The position numbers were made by a program, and so were the translations under genes. Positions 21,685-29,277 of a stretch of DNA of 30,106 nucleotides are shown in pieces. This stretch comes from a virus. The DNA lies in IMG/VR virus record IMGVR_UViG_3300043543_000352, positions 1 to 30,106 of that record; one strand, given 5' to 3'. Every line of letters starts with the position of its first letter. Within the stretch, counting starts at the first letter, position 1. The notes under the pieces were generated by a model. The model did not search any database. It saw nothing but the letters and a program-made list of their open reading frames with translations, and was not told the DNA's origin.

Positions 21685-24140
21685 ACCTGCCTAAGCGGCT
21701 GCGCCAGCTGCTGCGCCCCCAGCGCAGCGCGCTCTCGCTGCCCACCTGGGTCAGCGCGACTGCGGGGCTGACCTACCCCAACCAAGACATTGCGTCAACG
21801 CGCGCGGGGTTTGCCGCCGCCTACACCGCCGTCATCGCCGTCTACCGCGCCGTCAACATCCGCGCCGACGCGCTCAACGCGCTGCCGTGGTGCGTGAAGC
21901 AGCTGCCCGCGGACGGCAATTACGAGGCGGCGCAGGTCGTCGCGACGTCAAAGCACCCCTGGGGCCATGCCTTCGCGCGCGCGGTGGCGCGTCACCGCGT
22001 CGACACCGGGCGCGCGTTCTTCAAGACGCTGCAGGCTTACATGGATCTCTTTGGCGAGATCTACGTCGAGCTGGCGGACGCGCCCGGCGGCCTCGCGCTG
22101 CGCGTCGTCAACAGCCAATACGTGACGCCTGTGGTCGTGGACGACCAAATTGTGGCGTATCAGTACACGGGCGGCAGCGCGCCCGTGACGCTCGCGGCAG
22201 AGCAGGTGTGCTACAGCGCGGCGTTCAACCCCTACGACGACCTGCGCGGGCTTTCGGTCGTGGCGGTGGCGCTCGACGCGGTCAACGTCGAGCGCAACCT
22301 GAAGCGCTTCTTGCACGACTTCTTCGTCAACAACGCCCGCCCCGGCATGATCCTGTCGCCCGCAGGCGACGACATGTTCACCCAGCAGCAAAAGGCCGAG
22401 ATCGTGCGCGAGCTGCAGGATTTTCACCGGGGCAGCGGCAGCCAGTACGCCGCCTTCGTCGCGCCCAAGGCCATCTCGATCACGGCGCTCGACCAGCCCA
22501 ACCTGGAGAGCAACTACGCGATCAGCCAAACCATCCAGCGCGAGATCTACACCGCCTTCGGCGTGCCGCTCTCGATGGCGGGCGACGACCGCGCCACGAC
22601 CTACAAGCAGGGCAGAGAGGTGTACGAGAACTTCGTCGCAAACACCATTCTGCCCCTCGCGGTCGACGTGCAGGAGTTCGTGAACGCGCAGATCATGCCG
22701 CGCTTCGACCTGCGCGCCTTGTTCGAGTTCGACCTGTCGCACCTGCAGTACGTGAGCGACGCTCAGATGGCGACACACCAAATGGCGCGCGAGGACTTCA
22801 GCGCGGGCATCATCACGCTCAACGAGGCGCGCGCCCGCATCGGCGCGCCCGCCCTCGACGACCGACCTGCCGACGCGCTGCCCAACCCTGTGCGCGCCGC
22901 GGTCGACTTGACGCCGACCGCCGCCATGGCCGAGGAGGCGCGGCGAGGTCTCCAGTGGCGGCGCGAGCACGGCCGCGGCGGCACGCTCATCGGCGTCGCG
23001 CGCGCGAGAGACATCGCGAACCGCCGCCGCCTGTCGGCCGACACAGTCAAGCGCATGGCGGCCTACTTCGCGCGCCACGCGCGCGACCGCGAGGCGCAGG
23101 GTTGGCGCCCCGGCGAGCCAGGCTACCCCAGCGCAGGTCGCATCGCGTGGGCGCTCTGGGGCGGCGACCCAGGGCGCGACTGGGCGGCGCGCAAGCTGGA
23201 GCAGCTCTCTCAACCCGCAGCCGCGTCCGCGCCGCCCCCTCTGCCTGACGCGCCGCTGAAGGGGGTGGACAATTTGCTCGACACGAGCGCGCGCGCCATG
23301 ATCGCGCGCGGGGAGCGCCCAGGGCGCTGGTCGCGCGCGGCGGCGCTCAAGGAGCTCGACGCTTGGGAGCGCTTTCTGGCGCGCCGCGCTGACAAAGCGA
23401 ACGCGCGCGCCTTTGTGCCCCAGGCCTGCGCGGGGCGCGCCGCCGACATCGTCAGCGCGGCATTAGCGGCTGGCGTCCCGCCCGCGGCGGCGATTGCGGC
23501 AGGGCGGCGCACGCTGCTGCCGCGGGCGTTCGCGCGCGAGCTCGCGCAGCTGCTGCTCGTGATGGCGGGCGTCAAGTCGATCGAGGACGTGCGGGACGAG
23601 TTTCGCGCGCAGCTCGCGCCTGTTTTGTTCAGCGCCAACTTCAAGGAGATCGAGCGCCGACGCGCGGGCACGATTGTGCGCTTTTTGATCGCAAAGTACG
23701 TGAACATCGCATATAGAGAGGGCATGCGCGAGGTGGGCGTCGAGGGCGAACCCAGCGAAGAGGAGCGTCAGCAGATCCGACAGCTCATCAAAGACCAATC
23801 CCCCTTTGTGAGTGAGCTGACGAAGGTGCTGCGCGACGAGACGCTCAGCGAGGCTGAGCTGGTCAGCCGCGTTGAAGCCTGGGTCAACGGCGCGTTGATG
23901 CCAGCGTACAACGCAGGATTGGCGGCGGGCGGCGAGAACGGCATGTTCGAGTGGCGCGAGGGCGATACAATCGAGAAGTGTAAAGACTGCCTGCGCCTCG
24001 ACGGCCAGCGCCACCGCTGGCGCGACTGGGCAGCGCGCAATCTGCTGCCTGGCACGCCGGGGCAGGCCACCGAGTGCCAGGGCTTTAACTGTGAATGCAA
24101 GTTGATCCCCGTGAGCGGGGAGGCGAGAGGAGATTTTTGA
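21681..24140 (+). CDS. Portal protein fused to MuF-like head protein (819 aa)
   Basis: Residues 1 to ~400 are an HK97-type portal (AYTAVIAVYRAVNIRADALNALPW, and SQTIQREIYTAFGVPLSMAGDD near the clip/stem). Residues ~415-510 are a distinct module (ARRGLQWRREHGRGGT, GVARARDIANRR, YPSAGRIAWALWGGDPGRDWA) also known in other phage head proteins but without a firm function. Residues ~520-819 resemble phage Mu F-type minor head proteins, ending in a Cys cluster CKDCLRLDGQRH (from ~767) and CQGFNCECKL (to ~803). The protein is about twice usual portal size. Start at 21681 overlaps the terminase stop; the stop overlaps the protease-capsid start (TGATG). The MuF part may be cleaved by the protease encoded next. 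Confidence 0.88.
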   Translation: MNLPKRLRQLLRPQRSALSLPTWVSATAGLTYPNQDIASTRAGFAAAYTAVIAVYRAVNIRADALNALPWCVKQLPADGNYEAAQVVATSKHPWGHAFARAVARHRVDTGRAFFKTLQAYMDLFGEIYVELADAPGGLALRVVNSQYVTPVVVDDQIVAYQYTGGSAPVTLAAEQVCYSAAFNPYDDLRGLSVVAVALDAVNVERNLKRFLHDFFVNNARPGMILSPAGDDMFTQQQKAEIVRELQDFHRGSGSQYAAFVAPKAISITALDQPNLESNYAISQTIQREIYTAFGVPLSMAGDDRATTYKQGREVYENFVANTILPLAVDVQEFVNAQIMPRFDLRALFEFDLSHLQYVSDAQMATHQMAREDFSAGIITLNEARARIGAPALDDRPADALPNPVRAAVDLTPTAAMAEEARRGLQWRREHGRGGTLIGVARARDIANRRRLSADTVKRMAAYFARHARDREAQGWRPGEPGYPSAGRIAWALWGGDPGRDWAARKLEQLSQPAAASAPPPLPDAPLKGVDNLLDTSARAMIARGERPGRWSRAAALKELDAWERFLARRADKANARAFVPQACAGRAADIVSAALAAGVPPAAAIAAGRRTLLPRAFARELAQLLLVMAGVKSIEDVRDEFRAQLAPVLFSANFKEIERRRAGTIVRFLIAKYVNIAYREGMREVGVEGEPSEEERQQIRQLIKDQSPFVSELTKVLRDETLSEAELVSRVEAWVNGALMPAYNAGLAAGGENGMFEWREGDTIEKCKDCLRLDGQRHRWRDWAARNLLPGTPGQATECQGFNCECKLIPVSGEARGDF

Positions 24141-26122
24141 TGCAGCTAGACAAACAGCTCGCGTTCGGCGGGTCAGCCGCCGTCAAGCGGCGCTCGGCGG
24201 ATGGCGTTTACGTCGCGGGCTACTTGGTGCGCTTCACGACGCGCGAGCAGCGCGACTTGTACGGCGAGTACTTCGACGCGAGCACCGACTTCATGCTGGA
24301 GCAGGGCTACGCGGTGAAGGGGACGCGGGTGCTCTTCAACCACGGCTACACGCGCGAGATCGGCCCGCGCGTGCTGGGCGAGGTTGTGGAGGCCGAGCTG
24401 ACGCCCGCGGGGCTGTTCGTCGAGGCGTTGATCAAGGAGCAGGACGACTACACGCGCGAGGTGCTGCGCGCGCTCGAAGAGGGGCGGCTGGGGTTGGGCT
24501 GGTCGTCGGGCGCGCTCCCGCAGTCGGTGCTGGTCGAGGGGGACGGCCACATCGCGCGCTGGGCGATCATCGAGGCGTCGCTCACGCACACGCCCGCAAT
24601 GCCCTTCGTCACGCAGGCGTATTTGCGCACGTGGCGCGCGGACGAGGTGCGTGACCAACTGTGCGCTTTTGGTGTACAATGCACTAAGACCAAAGGCGCC
24701 AGCGAGGGGTCGACGACAGCCAACATCGACACGACAACGCAAGAGAGGAGCACCAACAGCATGGACATCGATCGCATTTTGGAGCTGCTGCGCGAGATCG
24801 CGGCGCTGCTCGACGTCGAAATGACGGAGGACGAGGAGCAGATCATCGCCGAAGACGCGCAGGAGTTCGTCGAAGCAGCCGAGGACACGCTGCTTGAGGA
24901 CGTCGTCCCCGCGGACGACGACGAGGACGAAGAGGAGGGCGAAGAGGAGGAGCGCGCGCGCATGTTGAGCGACGAGGAGCGCGAGCAGCTCGTCAAGCGC
25001 TACCTCGAGAAGCGCGTCAAAGCGCGCCGCGCCCAGCCGCGCCGCTTGCAGCCAGCGCTCGCGCCCAGCCGCGCCCGCTTCGCCGCCGCGCCCGCCACGG
25101 GGCGCTACGCTCATGTGAACCTGCAGCCGCGCAAGGCGACCCCTTTGCTCGACCTTGTGACGCTGGCCACCAAGTCGGCCGCCGGCAGCGCGGTGAAGAC
25201 ACAGAACCCGACCATCGGCAGCCTGGGCGGCTTCTTGGTCGGCCAGCAGCTGGCGGACGAGATCCTGCCTGAGCTGCGCGCGGGCGTCGTCGCCTTTCAG
25301 GCGGGCGTGCGCCAGACGCAGATCGACGGGGTGGGGCAGTACGTCATCCCGAAGCTGACGGTCAGCCCAACCGCCTACCGCCCCGGCATCAACCAGACCG
25401 TGAGCTCGGAAGCGGCGCAGTTTGACACGATCGTGGCCAACATGCGCCCGATCGCGGCGCAGATCGTCATCCCGCGCCAGATGCTGGCCACGCAGGCGGT
25501 GGCAGCCGAGGAGTTCCTGCGCAGCGAGCTGATCAAGTCGCTGCGGCTGCAGATCGACAAGGAAATTTTTGTCGGCACGGGCAGCGTGGTCGCGCCCAAC
25601 ACGGGCGCTGAAATCCTGGGCATTCGCCAAGTTGTGGCCGCCGCCGCGCCGCAGAACGTCAAAGAGCTCGGCACGGGCAACGGCGCGTTCCCCACCTTAG
25701 CTGACCTCGACGACGCGATCACCGCGCTTTATGCGGCCAACGTCGAGAGCAGCGACACGTGGGCGTGGGTGTTCCACCCCCGCGTCGAGGGCGTCATCCG
25801 CAAGCTGGCCGACACAACGGGCCAGCCGCTGCTGCGGCCAAACTACGGCGACCCTGGCTACGAGCGCTTGCTGGGCTTCCCGAAGCTCATGACAACCCAG
25901 ATCCCAGTCAACTTGACGACTGGCACTGACACGACAACGAGCCTCATCTTCTTGGGTAGGTTCGACTACGCACAATACATCATGTCGAACCAAATCGAGA
26001 TCATGGTCGACGAGTACTCGCTCGCCAATAGCCTCCAGGTGCGCGTCGTCGCCTACACCTTCAGCGACTTCGTCGTGCACTACCCCGAAGCCTTCTACGT
26101 CATGACGGGCGTCAACTACTAG
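24140..26122 (+). CDS. Prohead protease-scaffold-major capsid fusion (660 aa)
   Basis: Residues 1-185 are an HK97-type S78 prohead protease: YLVRFTTREQRDLYGEYFD, LFNHG with H68, LGLGWSSGAL with candidate Ser122 or Ser123, and AIIEASLTHTPAMP. Residues ~186-207 are a Thr/Ser linker. Residues 208-310 are an acidic helical scaffold-like delta domain (MDIDRILELLREIAALLD, then a Asp/Glu run). From ~330 follows an HK97-fold capsid (IGSLGGFLVGQQLADEILPEL ... FVVHYPEAFYVMTGVNY). GGAG precedes ATG at 24140. The frame is open throughout. The linker contains a promoter-like TACAAT and an internal AGAGGAG-ATG at 24761, so separate capsid precursor may also be made. Confidence 0.9.
   Translation: MQLDKQLAFGGSAAVKRRSADGVYVAGYLVRFTTREQRDLYGEYFDASTDFMLEQGYAVKGTRVLFNHGYTREIGPRVLGEVVEAELTPAGLFVEALIKEQDDYTREVLRALEEGRLGLGWSSGALPQSVLVEGDGHIARWAIIEASLTHTPAMPFVTQAYLRTWRADEVRDQLCAFGVQCTKTKGASEGSTTANIDTTTQERSTNSMDIDRILELLREIAALLDVEMTEDEEQIIAEDAQEFVEAAEDTLLEDVVPADDDEDEEEGEEEERARMLSDEEREQLVKRYLEKRVKARRAQPRRLQPALAPSRARFAAAPATGRYAHVNLQPRKATPLLDLVTLATKSAAGSAVKTQNPTIGSLGGFLVGQQLADEILPELRAGVVAFQAGVRQTQIDGVGQYVIPKLTVSPTAYRPGINQTVSSEAAQFDTIVANMRPIAAQIVIPRQMLATQAVAAEEFLRSELIKSLRLQIDKEIFVGTGSVVAPNTGAEILGIRQVVAAAAPQNVKELGTGNGAFPTLADLDDAITALYAANVESSDTWAWVFHPRVEGVIRKLADTTGQPLLRPNYGDPGYERLLGFPKLMTTQIPVNLTTGTDTTTSLIFLGRFDYAQYIMSNQIEIMVDEYSLANSLQVRVVAYTFSDFVVHYPEAFYVMTGVNY
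24651..24683 (+). promoter_or_regulatory. Internal promoter-like element inside the protease-capsid gene
   Basis: GTGACC (24651-24656) and TACAAT (24675-24680) are 18 bases apart. The 24661-24683 stretch is nearly the same as the element before the major tail gene (8977-8997, minus strand), sharing TGTACAATGCA exactly. It lies 78 bases upstream of the internal start at 24761. Confidence 0.6.
24744..24763 (+). promoter_or_regulatory. Internal ribosome binding site and start for a capsid precursor
   Basis: AGAGGAG (24744-24750) is followed after ten bases by ATG at 24761, in frame, codon 208 of the fusion. Initiation here would give a 453-aa scaffold-capsid precursor without the protease. Spacing is slightly long. 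Confidence 0.5.
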
Positions 26123-26131
26123 GAGTGAGCA

Positions 26132-26530
26132 ATGATCAACCACGGCATCCAGATCAACGTGTTTCACAACGCAGCCGTCAGCGGCACGGGCGGCAGCACC
26201 GCGTCGCTCGACATCGCGAGCTTTGAGGGCGCGATCGCGATCGGCGTCAACGCGCGCGCAGGCGGCACGGGCACGATGACCGTCACCGTCGAGCACAGCG
26301 AAACGGGGACGGGCGGCTGGGCGGCGGTGCCGGCGTCGGCGCTCTACGCGCTCGGCACCGGCCAGGCCAGCGCGTTCCCCGACGTCGGCACGACCGCCTA
26401 CAGCCAAAAGCGCGGGCTGCAGCGCCAGCAGCTGCGCCGCTACGTGCGCGTGACGTTTGGCGGCACAGGTTTGTCCCACAACGTGGCCTGCGCGGTCGCT
26501 TACCAACCGAAGTACACCGAGGTCGAGTAA
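26132..26530 (+). CDS. Capsid accessory/decoration-type protein (132 aa)
   Basis: Starts nine bases after the capsid stop, with AGGAG upstream of ATG at 26132. The pattern TGTMTVTVEHSETGTGGWAAVPASALYAL and RRYVRVTFGGTGLSHNVACAVAYQPK is typical of small beta-rich head proteins often encoded just after the major capsid gene in siphoviruses. The role (decoration or head stabilisation) is inferred from this position and pattern. No signal or membrane segment. A strong hairpin follows at 26535. Confidence 0.72.
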   Translation: MINHGIQINVFHNAAVSGTGGSTASLDIASFEGAIAIGVNARAGGTGTMTVTVEHSETGTGGWAAVPASALYALGTGQASAFPDVGTTAYSQKRGLQRQQLRRYVRVTFGGTGLSHNVACAVAYQPKYTEVE

Positions 26531-26534
26531 TCCT

Positions 26535-26559
26535 GCTGCCCGCGCTGTGCGCGGGCAGC
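26535..26559 (+). promoter_or_regulatory. 11-bp stem hairpin after the decoration gene
   Basis: GCTGCCCGCGC and GCGCGGGCAGC pair perfectly over loop TGT. No T run follows; the next start codon is 18 bases away. Its outer arm shares GCTGCCCGC/GCGGGCAGC with the hairpin at 13260. It may attenuate expression between very abundant and minor structural genes, or stabilise the upstream mRNA end. Confidence 0.6.
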
Positions 26560-26576
26560 CTCAGCGGAGCGAGGGC

Positions 26577-27119
26577 TTGTTCTTCGTCAACTACACGTAC
26601 AACATCGCGCCCGTTGAGGGCCTGGAGGTGCTCGTCAACACGACCGCGCCCACGGTGTTTCGCGTCGCGGTGCAGACGAGCCAGTACGCCGAAGCCTTGC
26701 TGCGCGTGCGCTTGGGCACGCCGCCGCGCCCGGCCGTCCACCCGTTCTTGTTCGCCACCGAGCGCAGCCGCCGCTACTACTTCTACCTCGTGCGCGCAGG
26801 GCGCGTGCGCACGAACGGCAGGCGCTACGTGCGCAGCGGCCGATTGGTCAGCAGCTGGCGCGTGCTGCCGCGCGGCGGGTCACGCCGGGTGCGCCTCGCG
26901 ATCTTCAACCAGGCGCGCGTCAGCCAGTTCGTCTTCGGCAATGCAGCGGGCAGCCGCCAGGTGCCGGGCCACCGCGTCACGGGCTGGCCGCTGGCCGCGA
27001 AGCAGCTGCCAGCGATTTTGCGCGAGACCAACGCTTACTTTGAGCGTCGCTACGACGAAGAGGTCGGGTTGCAATTTGTGACGCTGCAGCGGCGCGTCAG
27101 GCTGAAGGAGTTTCGATGA
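26577..27119 (+). CDS. Head-tail joining candidate (180 aa)
   Basis: TTG start at 26577 chosen because GGAG lies seven bases upstream and the longer frame from 26457 would read back through the decoration gene and the hairpin. The protein is basic (RSRRYYFYLVRAGRVRTNGRRYVRSGRLVSSWRV) with GHRVTGWPLAAKQLPAILRETNAYFERRYDEEVG near the end; that layout recalls HK97 gp10-like neck or tail completion proteins, but the match is not firm. The stop overlaps the next gene (ATGA). Confidence 0.65.
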   Translation: MFFVNYTYNIAPVEGLEVLVNTTAPTVFRVAVQTSQYAEALLRVRLGTPPRPAVHPFLFATERSRRYYFYLVRAGRVRTNGRRYVRSGRLVSSWRVLPRGGSRRVRLAIFNQARVSQFVFGNAAGSRQVPGHRVTGWPLAAKQLPAILRETNAYFERRYDEEVGLQFVTLQRRVRLKEFR

Positions 27120-27958
27120 TCTACACGTCGCAGTACACGCGCCCCGACCTGGTCGCGCAGCAGCTTGAGAAAGCCGACCCCGCCAACCCGCCTGACCCCG
27201 CGCAGGCGCAGTACGACGATTTCTTCGACCTCGTCGACAGCTACTGCCTGCAAGCCAGCGCTTATGTTACACACCTCACGGGCAGGAGCTTTGTGCCCTA
27301 CTACCACACGTACACGCTGCGCCAGCAGGCCCTCGCTGAGCGCCGCCTGAGCGCATTCAGCACGCTCTACCTGCCCGACGACCTGATTGACGCTGTGGGC
27401 GTGAAGGAAAACGGCGTCGCGCTGGCCAGCAGCGACTACTACCTCGTCGCGCACGACCACTGGGGGACGCGCCCCTTTGTCGGCATACGGCGCAGCAGCG
27501 GCTGGGGGCTGGCAGCAGCGTTCGACGACGAGGTGACAGTCGAGGGCTGGTGGGGCTTCGCGCGCACGTCCAGCTGGTCAACGCATGTCGAGAACGTGAC
27601 GGCCAGCGCGTCGGCGACGACGATCGCGGTGACGGGCACTTACAAGCGCGGCGAGTATTTGCGTCTCGGCGCAGAGCTGCTGCGCGTGCGGGGCGCGACA
27701 GCGACGACGATCACGGTCGAGCGCGGCGTCAACGGGACGACAGCGGCGGCGCACACAAATGCCAGCCTGCGGCGCGTGACCGTGCTCGCGGACGTGCAGC
27801 TGGCCGCGACGCGCCTCGCCGCGTGGCTTTATCAGCGGCGGGCGGACACCGTCGGGCGCGTGCAGCTGGCAGACGGCAGCGCGCTCGTTGCCGAGATGCC
27901 CAGTGCGGTGCGCGAGGTGCTCGCGAACTACGTGCGCTGGGGGAGGATGTCGGTGTGA
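27116..27958 (+). CDS. Head-tail connector (adaptor) candidate (280 aa)
   Basis: Residues 1-145 fit a gp6-type connector: helix (QAQYDDFFDLVDSYCLQASAYVTHLTG), a strand with LYLPDDLIDAVGVKENGVAL, then GWWGFA. Residues ~150-215 are an extra beta module (VENVTASASATTIAVTGTYKRGEYLRLGAELLRVRG, ERGVNGTTAAAHTNAS), similar to adhesive repeats on virion proteins. The last ~60 residues return to helix (VQLAATRLAAWLYQRRAD, VREVLANYVRWGRM), the usual connector C-terminus. AAGGAG precedes ATG at 27116. The connector role follows from position and helix pattern. Confidence 0.72.
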   Translation: MIYTSQYTRPDLVAQQLEKADPANPPDPAQAQYDDFFDLVDSYCLQASAYVTHLTGRSFVPYYHTYTLRQQALAERRLSAFSTLYLPDDLIDAVGVKENGVALASSDYYLVAHDHWGTRPFVGIRRSSGWGLAAAFDDEVTVEGWWGFARTSSWSTHVENVTASASATTIAVTGTYKRGEYLRLGAELLRVRGATATTITVERGVNGTTAAAHTNASLRRVTVLADVQLAATRLAAWLYQRRADTVGRVQLADGSALVAEMPSAVREVLANYVRWGRMSV

Positions 27959-28425
27959 AAATCCGCGAAGAGACGTGGGATCGCCTGACGACCGTCTTGA
28001 AGCAGCTGACGCACCCGACGATCAAGCTGTCCGTGCCGGGCTTCATCAGCCCAGCCAAGCAGCAGTACGAGGGCGTCGTGATCGTCGTGCTGCCCGCGCG
28101 CGGGCAGGGGCAGGCGCGCGCGCAGCACTTAGGGCAGTACGTCATCAGCTGGCAGGTGCAGCTGCTCGGCGGCGAGGCGGGGCTGGGGCTGTCAGCGCAA
28201 AAGCAGCGCGAGATGCTCATCGTCGCTGACCTCGTGCACGACGCGCTCAATCGCGACCCGCAGCTGAAAGACCCCGCAACGGGTCAGGGGTTGCGCTGGC
28301 TGGAGCGCTGCTTGGTCACGGGCGACGACGGCCTGCAGCTCGTCGACTACCCCAGCGGGGGCAGCGTGCAGTGGTACGCCTACACGCTTGAGCTCACGTG
28401 CCAGTACCAGCTGCCCACGTGCTGA
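27955..28425 (+). CDS. Neck/tail terminator candidate (156 aa)
   Basis: GTG start at 27955 has GGGAGGA seven bases upstream and overlaps the connector stop (GTGA); the frame from 27550 is a shadow of the connector gene. The alpha/beta sequence (EETWDRLTTVLKQLTHPTIKLSVPGFI, REMLIVADLVHDALNRDPQL, GSVQWYAYTLELTCQYQ) resembles tail terminator or minor tail proteins that cap the tube at the head. Last rightward gene, meeting the leftward genes 55 bases on. The role is inferred from position and pattern. Confidence 0.65.
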   Translation: MKIREETWDRLTTVLKQLTHPTIKLSVPGFISPAKQQYEGVVIVVLPARGQGQARAQHLGQYVISWQVQLLGGEAGLGLSAQKQREMLIVADLVHDALNRDPQLKDPATGQGLRWLERCLVTGDDGLQLVDYPSGGSVQWYAYTLELTCQYQLPTC

Positions 28426-28480
28426 AGCGCGCGTTCCGAGAGTGAGCTCACGTCGCGAGACTGCCGAGACTGCGCCTCGA
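28426..28480. other. Convergent boundary between head and distal leftward genes
   Basis: Only 55 bases separate the two converging gene sets. A 10-bp palindrome GTGAGCTCAC lies at 28442-28451, but there is no good stem with T run on either strand, so transcripts may overlap into the opposing genes. Confidence 0.5.
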
Positions 28481-29032
28481 TCAAACACACCCAAAGCAGC
28501 GCGCGTACTCTTCGGCGGAGTACCGCGCCATGCCGATCGTGAGCTGCCCCTGCGTGATGCTCAGAGGCCGATCCAGAAGCGTGACAGTGATCCTGCCGTC
28601 ACGGGCGAGAATGGCGCCCCGCTTGAGAGCGAGGCGCAACGTCTCGACCTCATAAGGGTGAAGCCAGGCAAAACCCATGGCAGACGCAAGCGCTAACACA
28701 GAAGCCAGCTCCTCGTCGGGCTCGTCGGGCTCAATCCTCTCGGCCTTCTCGGCAGCGCACTCCTGCAGCTGCGCCCTCTCGGTGTCGGAGTAGGGCGCGA
28801 CGCGCCCCAGCGTGTAGTGCACGCCCTCGCGCAGCTCGTCGACATCCAGCGCGTCAACCGCGTAGACGTCGGGGAACTCGATGCCGCCTTGGGCGCGCCA
28901 GTCGTAGCGGCCTGCAGTGATGAGGCGGTTGGCGATCAACACGGCGCGGTGCCACGCGCCGGCGTCGTTGCGGCCAGCCAGCAGGGCAACCTGCGCTGTG
29001 CCTGTGGTCAGGGGCGGGCAGGCAGTCAGCAT
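28481..29032 (-). CDS. Unknown 183-aa protein, end of the leftward operon
   Basis: ATG at 29032 overlaps the stop of the small membrane protein (TAATG) with GAGGGGG upstream. The N-terminal half (GTAQVALLAGRNDAGAWHRAVLIANRLITAGRYDWRAQGGIEFPDVYAVDALDVDEL) is followed by an acidic segment and a second folded part (YEVETLRLALKRGAILARDGRITVTLL, MARYSAEEYARCFGC). No membrane or signal sequence and no recognised lytic motif. It ends the leftward gene set at the convergent boundary. Function unknown; a lysis or virion role can only be guessed from position. Confidence 0.65.
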   Translation of the reverse strand: MLTACPPLTTGTAQVALLAGRNDAGAWHRAVLIANRLITAGRYDWRAQGGIEFPDVYAVDALDVDELREGVHYTLGRVAPYSDTERAQLQECAAEKAERIEPDEPDEELASVLALASAMGFAWLHPYEVETLRLALKRGAILARDGRITVTLLDRPLSITQGQLTIGMARYSAEEYARCFGCV

Positions 29033-29277
29033 TAGACCCCCTCGTCCGCGCGCTGCTGTTCATACCAGGTCACGAACTGCTCGAACAGCCTGAGCGCCTC
29101 ATCGTCGAGCGTCGTCGCTGAGCGCGCGACCGGTTCACGCAGGGCTTGGATTAATTCCCGCACTTTGTCGAGGGGCACCATGCGCGTCGAGAGAAACGTC
29201 AGCACCACGTTCACCGCGCTCAAGAGCAGGATCAGCCCCACGATCACGATCTCGTTCACGATTTGCACTACTTCCAT
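29032..29277 (-). CDS. Small single-span membrane protein, holin candidate (81 aa)
   Basis: One hydrophobic segment near residues 7-30 (VNEIVIVGLILLLSAVNVVLTFL) is followed by a short amphipathic, charged tail. Two ATGs at 29280 and 29277; the second has the better spacing (six bases) to GAGG. It overlaps the coiled-coil membrane gene in another frame by 143 bases and couples to the 183-aa gene. Size, single span and position late in the operon fit a holin or an accessory lysis protein, but no family is recognised and no endolysin was found next to it. Confidence 0.6.
   Translation of the reverse strand: MEVVQIVNEIVIVGLILLLSAVNVVLTFLSTRMVPLDKVRELIQALREPVARSATTLDDEALRLFEQFVTWYEQQRADEGV

Noticed and set aside
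21948-23213. 421-aa minus-strand frame opposite the portal
   Set aside because: Shadow of the portal frame; no start signals and no recognisable motif.
24173-25630. 485-aa minus-strand frame opposite the protease-capsid gene
   Set aside because: Arg/Leu/Ala/His-rich shadow of a gene with clear protease and capsid motifs.
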